The translations under genes and the position numbers were made by a program. From Deroplatys truncata (taxonomy: Eukaryota > Arthropoda > Insecta > Mantodea > Mantidae), in NCBI GenBank assembly GCA_030765065.1, contig CM060985.1, forward strand, positions 5,394,001 to 5,458,000: DNA of 64,000 bases, read 5' to 3'. Within the stretch, counting starts at the first letter, position 1, and each line of letters starts with the position of its first letter. The notes beneath the pieces are model-generated. The model worked only from the letters and a program-made list of their open reading frames with translations, did no database searches and had not been told where the DNA came from. Positions 1-13,674 of the stretch are shown here, piece after piece.

Positions 1-303
1 TTGTGTCTCTTCCTTATGTTTGTTATGTGATAACAACTATAGTGTTTCTCATGGTAACTGGTTTATGTACACAAATTTGTGTCTGTTCCTTTTGTATGTT
101 AAAGATTAGGAACTATACTGTTTCTCACGGTAACTGGTTTATGTACACAAACTTGTGTCTCTTCCTTATGTTTGTTATCGAATAGGAACTATACTGTTTC
201 TCATGGTAACTGGTTTATGTACACAAACTTGTCTCCTCCTTATGTTTGTATTCGCATAGGACCTATACTGTTTCTGTGGTAACTGGTTTATGTACACAAA
301 CTT

Positions 304-3300
304 GTGTCTGTTCCTTGTGTTTGTTATGTGATGGTAACTATACTGTTTTTCATGGTAACGGGTTTATGTACACAAACTTGTGTCTCTTCCTTATGTTTGT
401 TATCGAATAGGAACTATACTGTTTCTCATGGTAACTGGTTTAGGTACACAAAGTTGTATCTCTTCCTTATGTTTGCTATCGAATAGGAACTATACTGTTT
501 CTCATGGTAACTGGTTTATGTACACAAACTTGTGTCTCCTCCTCATGTTTGTTATCGAATACGAACTATACTGTTTATCATGGTAAATGGTTTATGTACA
601 CAAACCTGTGTCTCTACCTTATGTTTGTTATCGGATAGGAACTATACTATTTCTCATGGTAACTGGTTTATATACACAGACTTGTGTCTCTTCTTTATGT
701 TTGTTATCGAATAGGAACTATACTGTTTCTCGTGGTAACTGGTTTATGTACAAAAACTTGTCTCTTCCTTATGTTTGTTATCGTATAGGAACTATACTGT
801 TTCTCATGGTAAGTGGTTTATGTGCACAAACTTGTGTCTCCTCCTTATGTTTGTAATCGGATAGGAACTATACTGTTTCTCATGGTAACTGGTTTATGTA
901 CACAAACTTGTGTCTCTTCCTTAAGTTTGTTATCGGATAGGAACTATACTATTTCTCATGGTAACTGGTTTATGTACACAAACTTGTCTCTTCCTTATGT
1001 TTGTTATCGGATAGGAACTATACTATTTCTCATGGTAAGTGGTTTATGTATACAAACTTGTGTCTCCTCCTTATGTTTGTTATCGGATAGGAACTATACT
1101 ATTTCTCATGGTAAGTGGTTTATGTACACAAACTTGTGTCTCCTCCTTATGTTTGTAATCGGATAGGAACTATACTGTTTCTCATGGTAACTGGTTTATG
1201 TACACAAACTTGTGTCTCTTCCTTAAGTTTGTTATCGGATAGGAACTATACTGTTTCTAATGGTAACTGGTTTATGTACACAAACTTGTGTCTCTTCCTT
1301 ATGTTTGTTATCGGATAGGAACTATACTGTTTCTCATGGTAACTCGTTTATGTACACAAACTTGTGACTCCTCATTATGTTTGTTATGTGATAGGAACTA
1401 TACTGTTTCTAATGGTAACTGGTTTATGTACACAAACTTGTCTCTTCCTTATGTTTGTTATCGGATAGGAACTATACTGTGTCTCATGGTAACTGGTTTA
1501 TGTACACAAACGTGTGTCTCCTCCTTATGTTTGTAATCGGATAGGAACTATACTGTTTCTCATGGTAAGTGGTATATGTACACAAACTTGTGACACCTCA
1601 TTATGTTTGTTATGTAATAGGAACTATACTGTGTCTCATGGTAACTGGTTTATGTACACAAACGTGTGTCTCCTCCTTATGTTTGTAATCGGATAGAAAC
1701 TATACTGTTTCTCATGGTAACTGGTTTATGTACACAAACTTGTGACACCTCATTATGTTTGTTATGTGATAGGAACTATACTGTTTCTAATGGTAACTGG
1801 TTTATGTACACAAACTTGTCTCTTCCTTATGTTTGTTATCGGATAGGAACTATACTGTTTCTCATAGTAACTGGTTTATGTACACAAACTTGTGACTCCT
1901 CATTATGTTTGTTATGTGATAGGAACTATACTGTTTCTAATGGTAACTGGTTTATGTACACAAACTTGTCTCTTCCTTATGTTTGTTATCGGATAGGAAC
2001 TATACTGTGTCTCATGGTAACTGGCTTGTGTACACAAACTTGTGTCTCCTCCTTATGTTTGTAATCGGATAGGAACTATACTGTTTCTCATGGTAAGTGG
2101 TATATGTACACAAACTTGTGTCTCCTCCTTATGTTTGTAATCGGATAGAAACTATACTGTGTCTCATGGTAACTGGTTTATGTACACAAACTTGTGTCTC
2201 CTCCTTATGTTTGTAATCGGATAGGAACTATACTGTTTCTCATGGTAAGTGGTATATGTACACAAACTTGTGTCTCCTCCTTATGTTTGTAATCGGATAG
2301 AAACTATACTGTTTCTCATGGTAACTGGTTTATGTACACAAACTTGTGACACCTCATTATGTTTGTTATGTGATAGGAACTATACTGTTTCTAATGGTAA
2401 CTGGTTTATGTACACAAACTTGTCTCTTCCTTATGTTTGTTATCCGATAGGAACTATACTGTGTCTCATGGTAACTGGCTTGTGTACACAAACTTGTGTC
2501 TCCTCCTTATGTTTGTTATGTGATAGGAACTTTACTGTTTCTCATGGTAACTGGTTTATGTACACAAACTTGTGTCTCCTCCTTATGTTTGTAATCGGAT
2601 AGGAACTATACTGTTTCTCATGGTAACTGGCTTATGTACACAAACTTGTGTCTCTTCCTTATGTTTGTTATCGGATAGGAACTATACTGTTTCTCATGAT
2701 AGCTTGTTTATGTACACAAACTTGTGTCTCCTCATTATGTTTGTTATCGGATAGGAACTATACTGTTTCTCATGGTAACTGGTTTATGTACACAAACTTG
2801 TGTCTCTTCCTTATGTTTGTTATGTGATAGGAACTATACTGTTTCTCATGGTAACTGGTTTATGTACACAAACTTGTGTCTCCTCATTATGTTTGTTATC
2901 GGATAGGAACTATACTGTTTCTCATGGTAACTGGTTTATGTACACAAACTTGTGTCTCCTCATTATGTTTGTTATCGGATAGGAACTATACTGTTTCTCA
3001 TGGTAACTGGTTTATGTACACAAACTTGTGTCTCTTCCTTATGTTTGTTATGTGATAGGAACTATACTGTTTCTCATGGTAACTGGTTTATGTACACAAA
3101 CTTGTGTCTCTTCCTTATGTTTGTTATGTGATAGGAACTATACTATTTCTCATGGTAACTGGTTTATGTACACAAACTTGTGTCTCCTCATTATGTTTGT
3201 TATGTGATAGGAACTATACTGTTTCTCATGGTAACTGGTTTATGTACACAAACTTGTGTCTCTTCCTTATGTTTGTTATGTGATAGGAACTATACTGTTT

Positions 3301-6300
3301 CTCATGGTAACTGGTTTATGTACACAAACTTGTGACACCTCATTATGTTTGTTATGTGATAGGAACTATACTGTTTCTAATGGTAACTGGTTTATGTACA
3401 CAAATTTGTCTCTTCCTTATGTTTGTTATCGGATAGGAACTATACTGTTTCTCATGGTAACTGGTTTATGTACACAAACTTGTGACTCCTCATTATGTTT
3501 GTTATGTGATAGGAACTATACTGTTTCTAATGGTAACTGGTTTATGTACACAAACTTGTCTCTTCCTTATGTTTGTTATCCGATAGGAACTATACTGTGT
3601 CTCATGGTAACTGGCTTGTGTACACAAACTTGTGTCTCCTCCTTATGTTTGTTATGTGATAGGAACTATACTGTTTCTCATGGTAACTGGTTTATGTACA
3701 CAAACTTGTGTCTCCTCCTTATGTTTGTAATCGGATAGGAACTATACTGTTTCTCATGGTAACTGGCTTATGTACACAAATTTGTGTCTCTTCCTTATGT
3801 TTGTTATCGGATAGGAACTATACTGTTTCTCATGATAGCTTGTTTATGTACATAAACTTGTGTCTCCTCATTATGTTTGTTATCGGATAGGAACTATACT
3901 GTTTCTCATGGTAACTGGTTTATGTACACAAACTTGTGTCTCTTCCTTATGTTTGTTATGTGATAGGAACTATACTGTTTCTCATGGTAACTGGTTTATG
4001 TACACAAACTTGTGTCTCTTCCTTATGCTTGTTATGTGATAGCAACTATACTGTCTCTCATGGTAACTGGTTTATGTACACAAACTTGTGTCTCTTCCTT
4101 ATGTATGTTATGTGATAGGAACTATACTGTTTCTCATGGTAACTGGTTTATGTACACAAACTTGTGTCTCCTCCTTATGTTTGTTATGTGATAGGAACTA
4201 TACTGTTTCTCATGGTAACTGGTTTATGTACACAAACTTGTGTCTCCTCCTTATGTTTGTAATCGGATAGGAACTATACTGTTTCTCATGGTAACTGGCT
4301 TATGTACACAAACTTGTGTCTCTTCCTTATGTATGTTATCGGATAGGAACTATACTGTTTCTCATGGTAACTGGTTTATGTACACAAACTTGTGTCTCTT
4401 CCTTATGTTTGTTATCGAATAGGAACTATACTGTTTCTCATGGTAACTGGCTTATGTACACAAACTTGTATCTCTTCCTTATGTTTGTTATCGGATAGGA
4501 ACTATACTGTTTCTCATGATAACTGGCTTATGTACACAAACTTGTGTCTCTTCCTTATGTATGTTATCGAATAGGAACTATACTGTTTCTCATGGTAACT
4601 GGCTTATGTACACAAACCTGTGTCTCTTCCTTATGTTTGTTATCGGATAGGAACTATACTGTTTCTCATGATAACTGGCTTATGTACACAAACTTGTGTC
4701 TCTTCCTTATGTTTGTTATCGGATAGGAACTATACTGTTTCTCATGATAACTGGCTTATGTACACAAACTTGTGTCTCTTCCTTATGTTTGTAATCGGAT
4801 AGGAACTATACTGTTTCTCATGATAACTGGCTTATGTACACAAACTTGTGTCTCTTCCTTATGTTTGTAATCGGATAGGAACTATACTGTTTCTCATGGT
4901 AACTGGCTTATGTACACAAACTTGTGTCTCTTCCTTATGTTTGTTATCGGATAGGAACTATACTGTTTCCCATGATAACTGGCTTATGTACACAAACTTG
5001 TGTCTCTTCCTTATGTTTGTTATCGGATAGGAACTATACTGTTTCTCATGATAACTGGCTTATGTACACAAACTTGTGTCTCTTCCTTATGTTTGTTATC
5101 GGATAGGAACTATACTGTTTCTCATGATAACTGGCTTATGTACACAAACTTGTGTCTCTTCCTTATGTTTGTAATCGGATAGGAACTATACTGTTTCTCA
5201 TGATAACTGGCTTATGTACACAAACTTGTGTCTCTTCCTTATGTTTGTTATCGGATAGGAACTATACTGTTTCTCATGGTAACTGGCTTATGTACACAAA
5301 CTTGTGTCTCTTCCTTATGTATGTTATCGAATAGGAACTATACTGTTTCTCATGGTAACTGGCTTATGTACACAAACTTGTGTCTCTTCCTTATGTTTGT
5401 TATCGGATAGGAACTATACTGTTTCTCATGATAACTGGCTTATGTACACAAACTTGTGTCTCTTCCTTATGTATGTTATCGAATAGGAACTATACTGTTT
5501 CTCATGGTAACTGGCTTATGTACACAAACTTGTGTCTCTTCCTTATGTTTGTTTTCGGATAGGAACTATACTGTTTCTCATGATAACTGGCTTATGTACA
5601 CAAACTTGTGTCTCTTCCTTATGTTTGTTATCGGATAGGAACTATACTGTTTCTCATGGTAACTGGTTTATGTACACATACTTGTGTCTCTTCCTTATGT
5701 TTGTTATCGGATAGGAACTATACTGTTTCTCATGGTAACTGGATTATGTACACAAACTTGTGTCTCTTCCTTATGTTTGTTATGTGATAGGTACTAAACT
5801 GTTTCTCGTGGTAACTGGTTTATGTACACAAACTTGTGTCTCTTCCTTATGTATGTTATCGGATAGGAACTATACTGTTTCTCATGATAACTGGTTTATG
5901 TACACAAACTTGTGTCTCTTCCTTATGTTTGTTATCGGATAGGAACTATACTGTTTCTCATGATAACTGGTTTATGTACACAAACTTGTGTCTCTTCCTT
6001 ATGCTTGTTATCGGATAGGAACTGCTCTGTTTTTCATGATAACTGGTTTATGCTTCCTTATGTATGTTATCGGATAGGAACTATACTGTTTCTCATGATA
6101 ACTGGTTTATGTACACAAACTTGTGTCTCTTCCTTATGTTTGTTATCGGATAGGAACTGCTCTGTTTTTCATGATAACTGGTTTATGTACACAAACTTGT
6201 GTCTCTTCCTTATGTATGTTATCGGATAGGAACTATACTGTTTCTCATGATAACTGGTTTATGTACACAAACTTGTGTCTCTTCCTTATGTTTGTTATGT

Positions 6301-9300
6301 GATAGGAAAGAAAATGTTTCTCATGGTAACTGGTTTATGTACACAAACTTGTGTCTCTTCCTTATGTTTGTTATGTGACAGGAAAGAAACTGTTTCTCAT
6401 GGTAACTGGTTTATGTACACAAACTTGTATCTCTTCCTTATGTTTGTTATGTGATAGCAACTATACTGTTTCTCATGGTAACTGGTTTATGTACACAAAC
6501 TTGTGTCTCTTCATTATGTTTGTTATCGTATAGGAACTATACTGTTTCTCATGGTAAGTGGTTTATGTGCACAAACTTGTGTCTCCTCCTTATGTTTGTA
6601 ATCGGATAGGAACTATACTGTTTCTCATGGTAACTGGTTTATGTACACAAACTTGTCTCTTCCTTATGTTTGTTATCGGATAGGAACTATACTATTTCTC
6701 ATGGTAACTGGTTTATGTACACAAACTTGTCTCTTCCTTATGTTTGTTATGTGATAGCAACTATACTGTTTCTCATGGTAACTGGTTTATGTACACAAAC
6801 TTGTGTCTCTTCCTTATGTTTGTTATGTGATAAAACTATAGTGTTTCTCATGGTAACTGGTTTATGTACACAAACTTGTGTCTGTTCCTTTTGTATGTTA
6901 AAGATTAGGAACTATACTGTTTCTCACGGTAACTGGTTTATGTACACAAACTTGTGTCTCTTCCTTATGTTTGTTATCGAATAGGAACTATACTGTTTCT
7001 CATGGTAACTGGTTTATGTACACAAACTTGTCTCCTCCTTATGTTTGTATTCGCATAGGACCTATACTGTTTCTGTGGTAACTGGTTTATGTACACAAAC
7101 TTGTGTCTGTTCCTTGTGTTTGTTATGTGATGGTAACTATACTGTTTTTCATGGTAACGGGTTTATGTACACAAACTTGTGTCTCTTCCTTATGTTTGTT
7201 ATCGAATAGGAACTATACTGTTTCTCATGGTAACTGGTTTAGGTACACAAAGTTGTATCTCTTCCTTATGTTTGCTATCGAATAGGAACTATACTGTTTC
7301 TCATGGTAACTGGTTTATGTACACAAACTTGTGTCTCTTCCGTATGTTTGTAATCGGATAGGAACTATACTGTTTCTCATGGTAACTGGCTTATGTACAC
7401 AAACTTGTGTCTCTTCCTTATGTTTGTTATCGGATAGGAACTATACTGTTTCCCATGATAACTGGCTTATGTACACAAACTTGTGTCTCTTCCTTATGTT
7501 TGTTATCGGATAGGAACTATACTGTTTCTCATGATAACTGGCTTATGTACACAAACTTGTGTCTCTTCCTTATGTTTGTTATCGGATAGGAACTATACTG
7601 TTTCTCATGATAACTGGCTTATGTACACAAACTTGTGTCTCTTCCTTATGTTTGTAATCGGATAGGAACTATACTGTTTCTCATGATAACTGGCTTATGT
7701 ACACAAACTTGTGTCTCTTCCTTATGTTTGTTATCGGATAGGAACTATACTGTTTCTCATGGTAACTGGCTTATGTACACAAACTTGTGTCTCTTCCTTA
7801 TGTATGTTATCGAATAGGAACTATACTGTTTCTCATGGTAACTGGCTTATGTACACAAACTTGTGTCTCTTCCTTATGTTTGTTATCGGATAGGAACTAT
7901 ACTGTTTCTCATGATAACTGGCTTATGTACACAAACTTGTGTCTCTTCCTTATGTATGTTATCGAATAGGAACTATACTGTTTCTCATGGTAACTGGCTT
8001 ATGTACACAAACTTGTGTCTCTTCCTTATGTTTGTTTTCGGATAGGAACTATACTGTTTCTCATGATAACTGGCTTATGTACACAAACTTGTGTCTCTTC
8101 CTTATGTTTGTTATCGGATAGGAACTATACTGTTTCTCATGGTAACTGGTTTATGTACACATACTTGTGTCTCTTCCTTATGTTTGTTATCGGATAGGAA
8201 CTATACTGTTTCTCATGGTAACTGGTTTATGTACACAAACTTGTGTCTCTTCCTTATGTTTGTTATGTGATAGGTACTAAACTGTTTCTCGTGGTAACTG
8301 GTTTATGTACACAAACTTGTGTCTCTTCCTTATGTATGTTATCGGATAGGAACTATACTGTTTCTCATGATAACTGGTTTATGTACACAAACTTGTGTCT
8401 CTTCCTTATGTTTGTTATCGGATAGGAACTATACTGTTTCTCATGATAACTGGTTTATGTACACAAACTTGTGTCTCTTCCTTATGCTTGTTATCGGATA
8501 GGAACTGCTCTGTTTTTCATGATAACTGGTTTATGCTTCCTTATGTATGTTATCGGATAGGAACTATACTGTTTCTCATGATAACTGGTTTATGTACACA
8601 AACTTGTGTCTCTTCCTTATGTTTGTTATCGGATAGGAACTGCTCTGTTTTTCATGATAACTGGTTTATGTACACAAACTTGTGTCTCTTCCTTATGTAT
8701 GTTATCGGATAGGAACTATACTGTTTCTCATGATAACTGGTTTATGTACACAAACTTGTGTCTCTTCCTTATGTTTGTTATCGGATAGGAACTGCTCTGT
8801 TTTTCATGATAACTGGTTTATGTACACAAACTTGTGTCTCTTCCTTATGTTTGTTATGTGATAGGAAAGAAACTGTTTCTCATGGTAACTGGTTTATGTA
8901 CACAAACTTGTGTCTCTTCCTTATGTTTGTTATGTGACAGGAAAGAAACTGTTTCTCATGGTAACTGGTTTATGTACACAAACTTGTATCTCTTCCTTAT
9001 GTTTGTTATGTGATAGCAACTATACTGTTTCTCATGGTAACTGGTTTATGTACACAAACTTGTGTCTGTTCATTATGTTTGTTATCGTATAGGAACTATA
9101 CTGTTTCTCATGGTAAGTGGTTTATGTGCACAAACTTGTGTCTCCTCCTTATGTTTGTAATCGGATAGGAACTATACTGTTTCTCATGGTAACTGGTTTA
9201 TGTACACAAACTTGTCTCTTCCTTATGTTTGTTATCGGATAGGAACTATACTATTTCTCATGGTAACTGGTTTATGTACACAAACTTGTCTCTTCCTTAT

Positions 9301-12300
9301 GTTTGTTATGTGATAGCAACTATACTGTTTCTCATGGTAACTGGTTTATGTACACAAACTTGTGTCTCTTCCTTATGTTTGTTATGTGATAACAACTATA
9401 GTGTTTCTCATGGTAACTGGTTTATGTACACAAACTTGTGTCTGTTCCTTTTGTATGTTAAAGATTAGGAACTATACTGTTTCTCACGGTAACTGGTTTA
9501 TGTACACAAACTTGTATCTCTTCCTTATGTTTGTTATCGAAAAGGAACTATACTGTTTCTCATGGTAACTGGTTTATGTACACAAACTTGTCTCCTCCTT
9601 ATGTTTGTATTCGCATAGGACCTATACTGTTTCTGTGGTAACTGGTTTATGTACACAAACTTGTGTCTGTTCCTTGTGTTTGTTATGTGATGGTAACTAT
9701 ACTGTTTTTCATGGTAACGGGTTTATGTACACAAACTTGTGTCTCTTCCTTATGTTTGTTATCGAATAGGAACTATACTGTTTCTCATGGTAACTGGTTT
9801 AGGTACACAAAGTTGTATCTCTTCCTTATGTTTGCTATCGAATAGGAACTATACTGTTTCTCATGGTAACTGGTTTATGTACACAAACTTGTGTCTCCTC
9901 CTCATGTTTGTTATCGAATAGGAACTATACTGTTTATCATGGTAAATGGTTTATGTACACAAACCTGTGTCTCTACCTTATGTTTGTTATCGGATAGGAA
10001 CTATACTATTTCTCATGGTAACTGGTTTATATACACAGACTTGTGTCTCTTCTTTATGTTTGTTATCGAATAGGAACTACACTGTCTCTCGTGGTAACTG
10101 GTTTATGTACAAAAACTTGTCTCTTCCTTATGTTTGTTATCGTATAGGAACTATACTGTTTCTCATGGTAAGTGGTTTATGTGCACAAACTTGTGTCTCC
10201 TCCTTATGTTTTTAATCGGATAGGAACTATACTGTTTCTCATGGTAACTGGTTTATGTACACAAACTTGTGTCTCTTCCTTAAGTTTGTTATCGGATAGG
10301 AACTATACTATTTCTCATGGTAACTGGTTTATGTACACAAACTTGTCTCTTCCTTATGTTTGTTATCGGATAGGAACTATACTATTTCTCATGGTTAGTG
10401 GTTTATGTATACAAACTTGTGTCTCCTCCTTATGTTTGTTATCGGATAGGAACTATACTATTTCTCATGGTAAGTGGTTTATGTACACAAACTTGTGTCT
10501 CCTCCTTATGTTTGTAATCGGATAGGAACTATACTGTTTCTCATGGTAACTGGTTTATGTACACAAACTTGTGTCTCTTCCTTAAGTTTGTTATCGGATA
10601 GGAACTATACTGTTTCTAATGGTAACTGGTTTATGTACACAAACTTGTGTCTCTTCCTTATGTTTGTTATCGGATAGGAACTATACCGTTTCTCATGGTA
10701 ACTGGTTTATGTACACAAACTTGTGACTCCTCATTATGTTTGTTATGTGATAGGAACTATACTGTTTCTAATGGTAACTGGTTTATGTACAAAACTTGTC
10801 TCTTCCTTATGTTTGTTATCGGGTAGGAACTATACTGTGTCTCATGGTAACTGGTTTATGTACACAAACGTGTGTCTCCTCCTTATGTTTGTAATCGGAT
10901 AGGAACTATACTGTTTCTCATGGTAAGTGGTATATGTACACAAACTTGTGACACCTCATTATGTTTGTTATGTGATAGGAACTATACTGTGTCTCATGGT
11001 AACTGGTTTATGTACACAAACGTGTGTCTCCTCCTTATGTTTGTAATCGGATAGAAACTATACTGTTTCTCATGGTAACTGGTTTATGTACACAAACTTT
11101 TGACACCTCATTATGTTTGTTATGTGATAGGAACTATACTGTGTCTCATGGTAACTGGTTTATGTACACAAACGTGTGTCTCCTCCTTATGTTTGTAATC
11201 GGATAGGAACTATACTGTTTCTCATGGTAACTGGTTTATGTACACAAACTTGTGACACCTCATTATGTTTGTTATGTGATAGGAACTATACTGTTTCTAA
11301 TGGTAACTGGTTGATGTACACACACTTGTGACTCCTCATTATGTTTGTTATGTGATAGGAACTATACTGTTTCTAATGGTAACTGGTTTATGTACACAAA
11401 CTTGTCTCTTCCTTTTGTTTGTTATCGGATAGGAACTATACTGTGTCTCATGGTAACTGGCTTGTGTACACAAACTTGTGTCTCCTCCTTATGTTTGTAA
11501 TCGGATAGGAACTATACTGTTTCTCATGGTAAGTGGTATATGTACACAAACTTGTGTCTCCTCCTTATGTTTGTAATCGGATAGAAACTATACTGTGTCT
11601 CATGGTAACTGGTTTATGTACACAAACTTGTGTCTCCTCCTTATGTTTGTAATCGGATAGGAACTATACTGTTTCTCATGGTAAGTGGTATATGTACACA
11701 AACTTGTGTCTCCTCCTTATGTTTGTAATCGGATAGAAACTATACTGTTTCTCATGGTAACTGGTTTATGTACACAAACTTGTGACACCTCATTATGTTT
11801 GTTATGTGATAGGAACTATACTGTTTCTAATGGTAACTGGTTTATGTACACAAACTTGTCTCTTCCTTATGTTTGTTATCGGATAGGAACTATACTGTTT
11901 CTCATGGTAACTGGTTTATGTACACAAACTTGTGACTCCTCATTATGTTTGTTATGTGATAGGAACTATACTGTTTCTAATGGTAACTGGTTTATGTACA
12001 CAAACTTGTCTCTTCCTTATGTTTGTTATCCGATAGGAACTATACTGTGTCTCATGGTAACTGGCTTGTGTACACAAACTTGTGTCTCCTCCTTATGTTT
12101 GTTATGTGATAGGAACTATACTGTTTCTCATGGTAACTGGTTTATGTACACAAACTTGTGTCTCCTCCTTATGTTTGTAATCGGATAGGAACTATACTGT
12201 TTCTCATGGTAACTGGCTTATGTACACAAACTTGTGTCTCTTCCTTATGTTTGTTATCGGATAGGAACTATACTGTTTCTCATGGTAACTGGCTTATGTA

Positions 12301-12400
12301 CACAAACTTGTGTCTCTTCCTTATGTTTGTTATCGGATAGGAACTATACTGTTTCTCATGATAGCTTGTTTATGTACACAAACTTGTGTCTCCTCATTAT
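304..12400 (+). repeat. Long-range block duplication at a 9.36-kb offset in the 76-bp array
   Basis: The monomer series beginning at 304 (TTCCTTGTGTTTGTTATG, then a monomer with TTTAGGTACACAAAGTTG) is reproduced in order from 9,663, an offset of 9,359 bp. Matching landmarks continue through 1,514 and 10,872 (offset 9,358). After that, local gains and losses of monomers change the offset; for example 3,256 corresponds to 13,222, an offset of 9,966. The intervening 4.8-9.9 kb contains the 2.5-kb tandem duplication, so this is nested block structure. The right boundary is approximate. Confidence 0.8.
4861..9890 (+). repeat. Tandem duplication of a 2.5-kb block inside the 76-bp array
   Basis: The block 4,861-7,343 is repeated from 7,344 to about 9,890. 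The offset is 2,483 bp at first and about 2,560 bp after one extra 76-bp monomer near 8,800. Private variants are shared in order: TTTCCCATGATAACTGG (4,966 and 7,449), a TTTGTTTTCGG unit (5,548 and 8,031), a shortened monomer with GGTTTATGCTTCC (6,045 and 8,528), AGGAACTGCTCTG units, and AGGAAAGAAA units (6,303 and 8,861). The right part of each block carries the marker AAAGATTAGG (6,900 and 9,460). The shared rare variants point to duplication of a whole block, not independent drift. Confidence 0.9.
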
Positions 12401-12537
12401 GTTTGTTATCGGATAGGAACTATACTGTTTCTCATGGTAACTGGCTTATGTACACAAACTTGTGTCTCTTCCTTATGTTTGTTATCGGATAGGAACTATA
12501 CTGTTTCTCATGATAGCTTGTTTATGTACACAAACTT

Positions 12538-12965
12538 GTGTCTCCTCATTATGTTTGTTATCGGATAGGAACTATACTGTTTCTCATGGTAACTGGTTTA
12601 TGTACACAAACTTGTGTCTCCTCATTATGTTTGTTATCGGATAGGAACTATACTGTTTCTCATGGTAACTGGTTTATGTACACAAACTTGTGTCTCCTCA
12701 TTATGTTTGTTATCGGATAGGAACTATACTGTTTCTCATGGTAACTGGTTTATGTACACAAACTTGTGTCTCCTCATTATGTTTGTTATCGGATAGGAAC
12801 TATACTGTTTCTCATGGTAACTGGTTTATGTACACAAACTTGTGTCTCCTCATTATGTTTGTTATCGGATAGGAACTATACTGTTTCTCATGGTAACTGG
12901 TTTATGTACACAAACTTGTGTCTCCTCATTATGTTTGTTATCGGATAGGAACTATACTGTTTCTC
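12538..12965 (+). repeat. Run of near-identical 76-bp monomers
   Basis: Several consecutive monomers of the CCTCATTATGTTTG / TATCGGATAGG type are identical or nearly so by eye across this stretch. The related block around 2,700-3,000 holds fewer copies of the type. Their absence from that duplicate accounts for much of the offset change from 9,359 to 9,966 bp. The pattern fits a recent local amplification by slippage or unequal exchange. Confidence 0.8.
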
Positions 12966-13674
12966 ATGGTAACTGGTTTATGTACACAAACTTGTGTCTC
13001 TTCCTTATGTTTGTTATGTGATAGGAACTATACTGTTTCTCATGGTAACTGGTTTATGTACACAAACTTGTGTCTCTTCCTTATGTTTGTTATGTGATAG
13101 GAACTATACTATTTCTCATGGTAACTGGTTTATGTACACAAACTTGTGTCTCCTCATTATGTTTGTTATGTGATAGGAACTATACTGTTTCTCATGGTAA
13201 CTGGTTTATGTACACAAACTTGTGTCTCTTCCTTATGTTTGTTATGTGATAGGAACTATACTGTTTCTCATGGTAACTGGTTTATGTACACAAACTTGTG
13301 ACACCTCATTATGTTTGATATGTGATAGGAACTATACTGTTTCTAATGGTAACTGGTTTATGTACACAAACCTGTCTCTTCCTTATGTTTGTTATCGGAT
13401 AGGAACTATACTGTTTCTCATGGTAACTGGTTTATGTACACAAACTTGTGACTCCTCATTATGTTTGTTATGTGATAGGAACTATACTGTTTCTAATGGT
13501 AACTGGTTTATGTACACCAACTTGTCTCTTCCTTATGTTTGTTATCCGATAGGAACTATACTGTGTCTCATGAAAAACTGGCTTGTGTACACAAACTTGT
13601 GTCTCCTCCTTATGTTTGTTATGTGATAGGAACTATACTGTTTCCCATGGTAACTGGTTTATGTACACAAACTT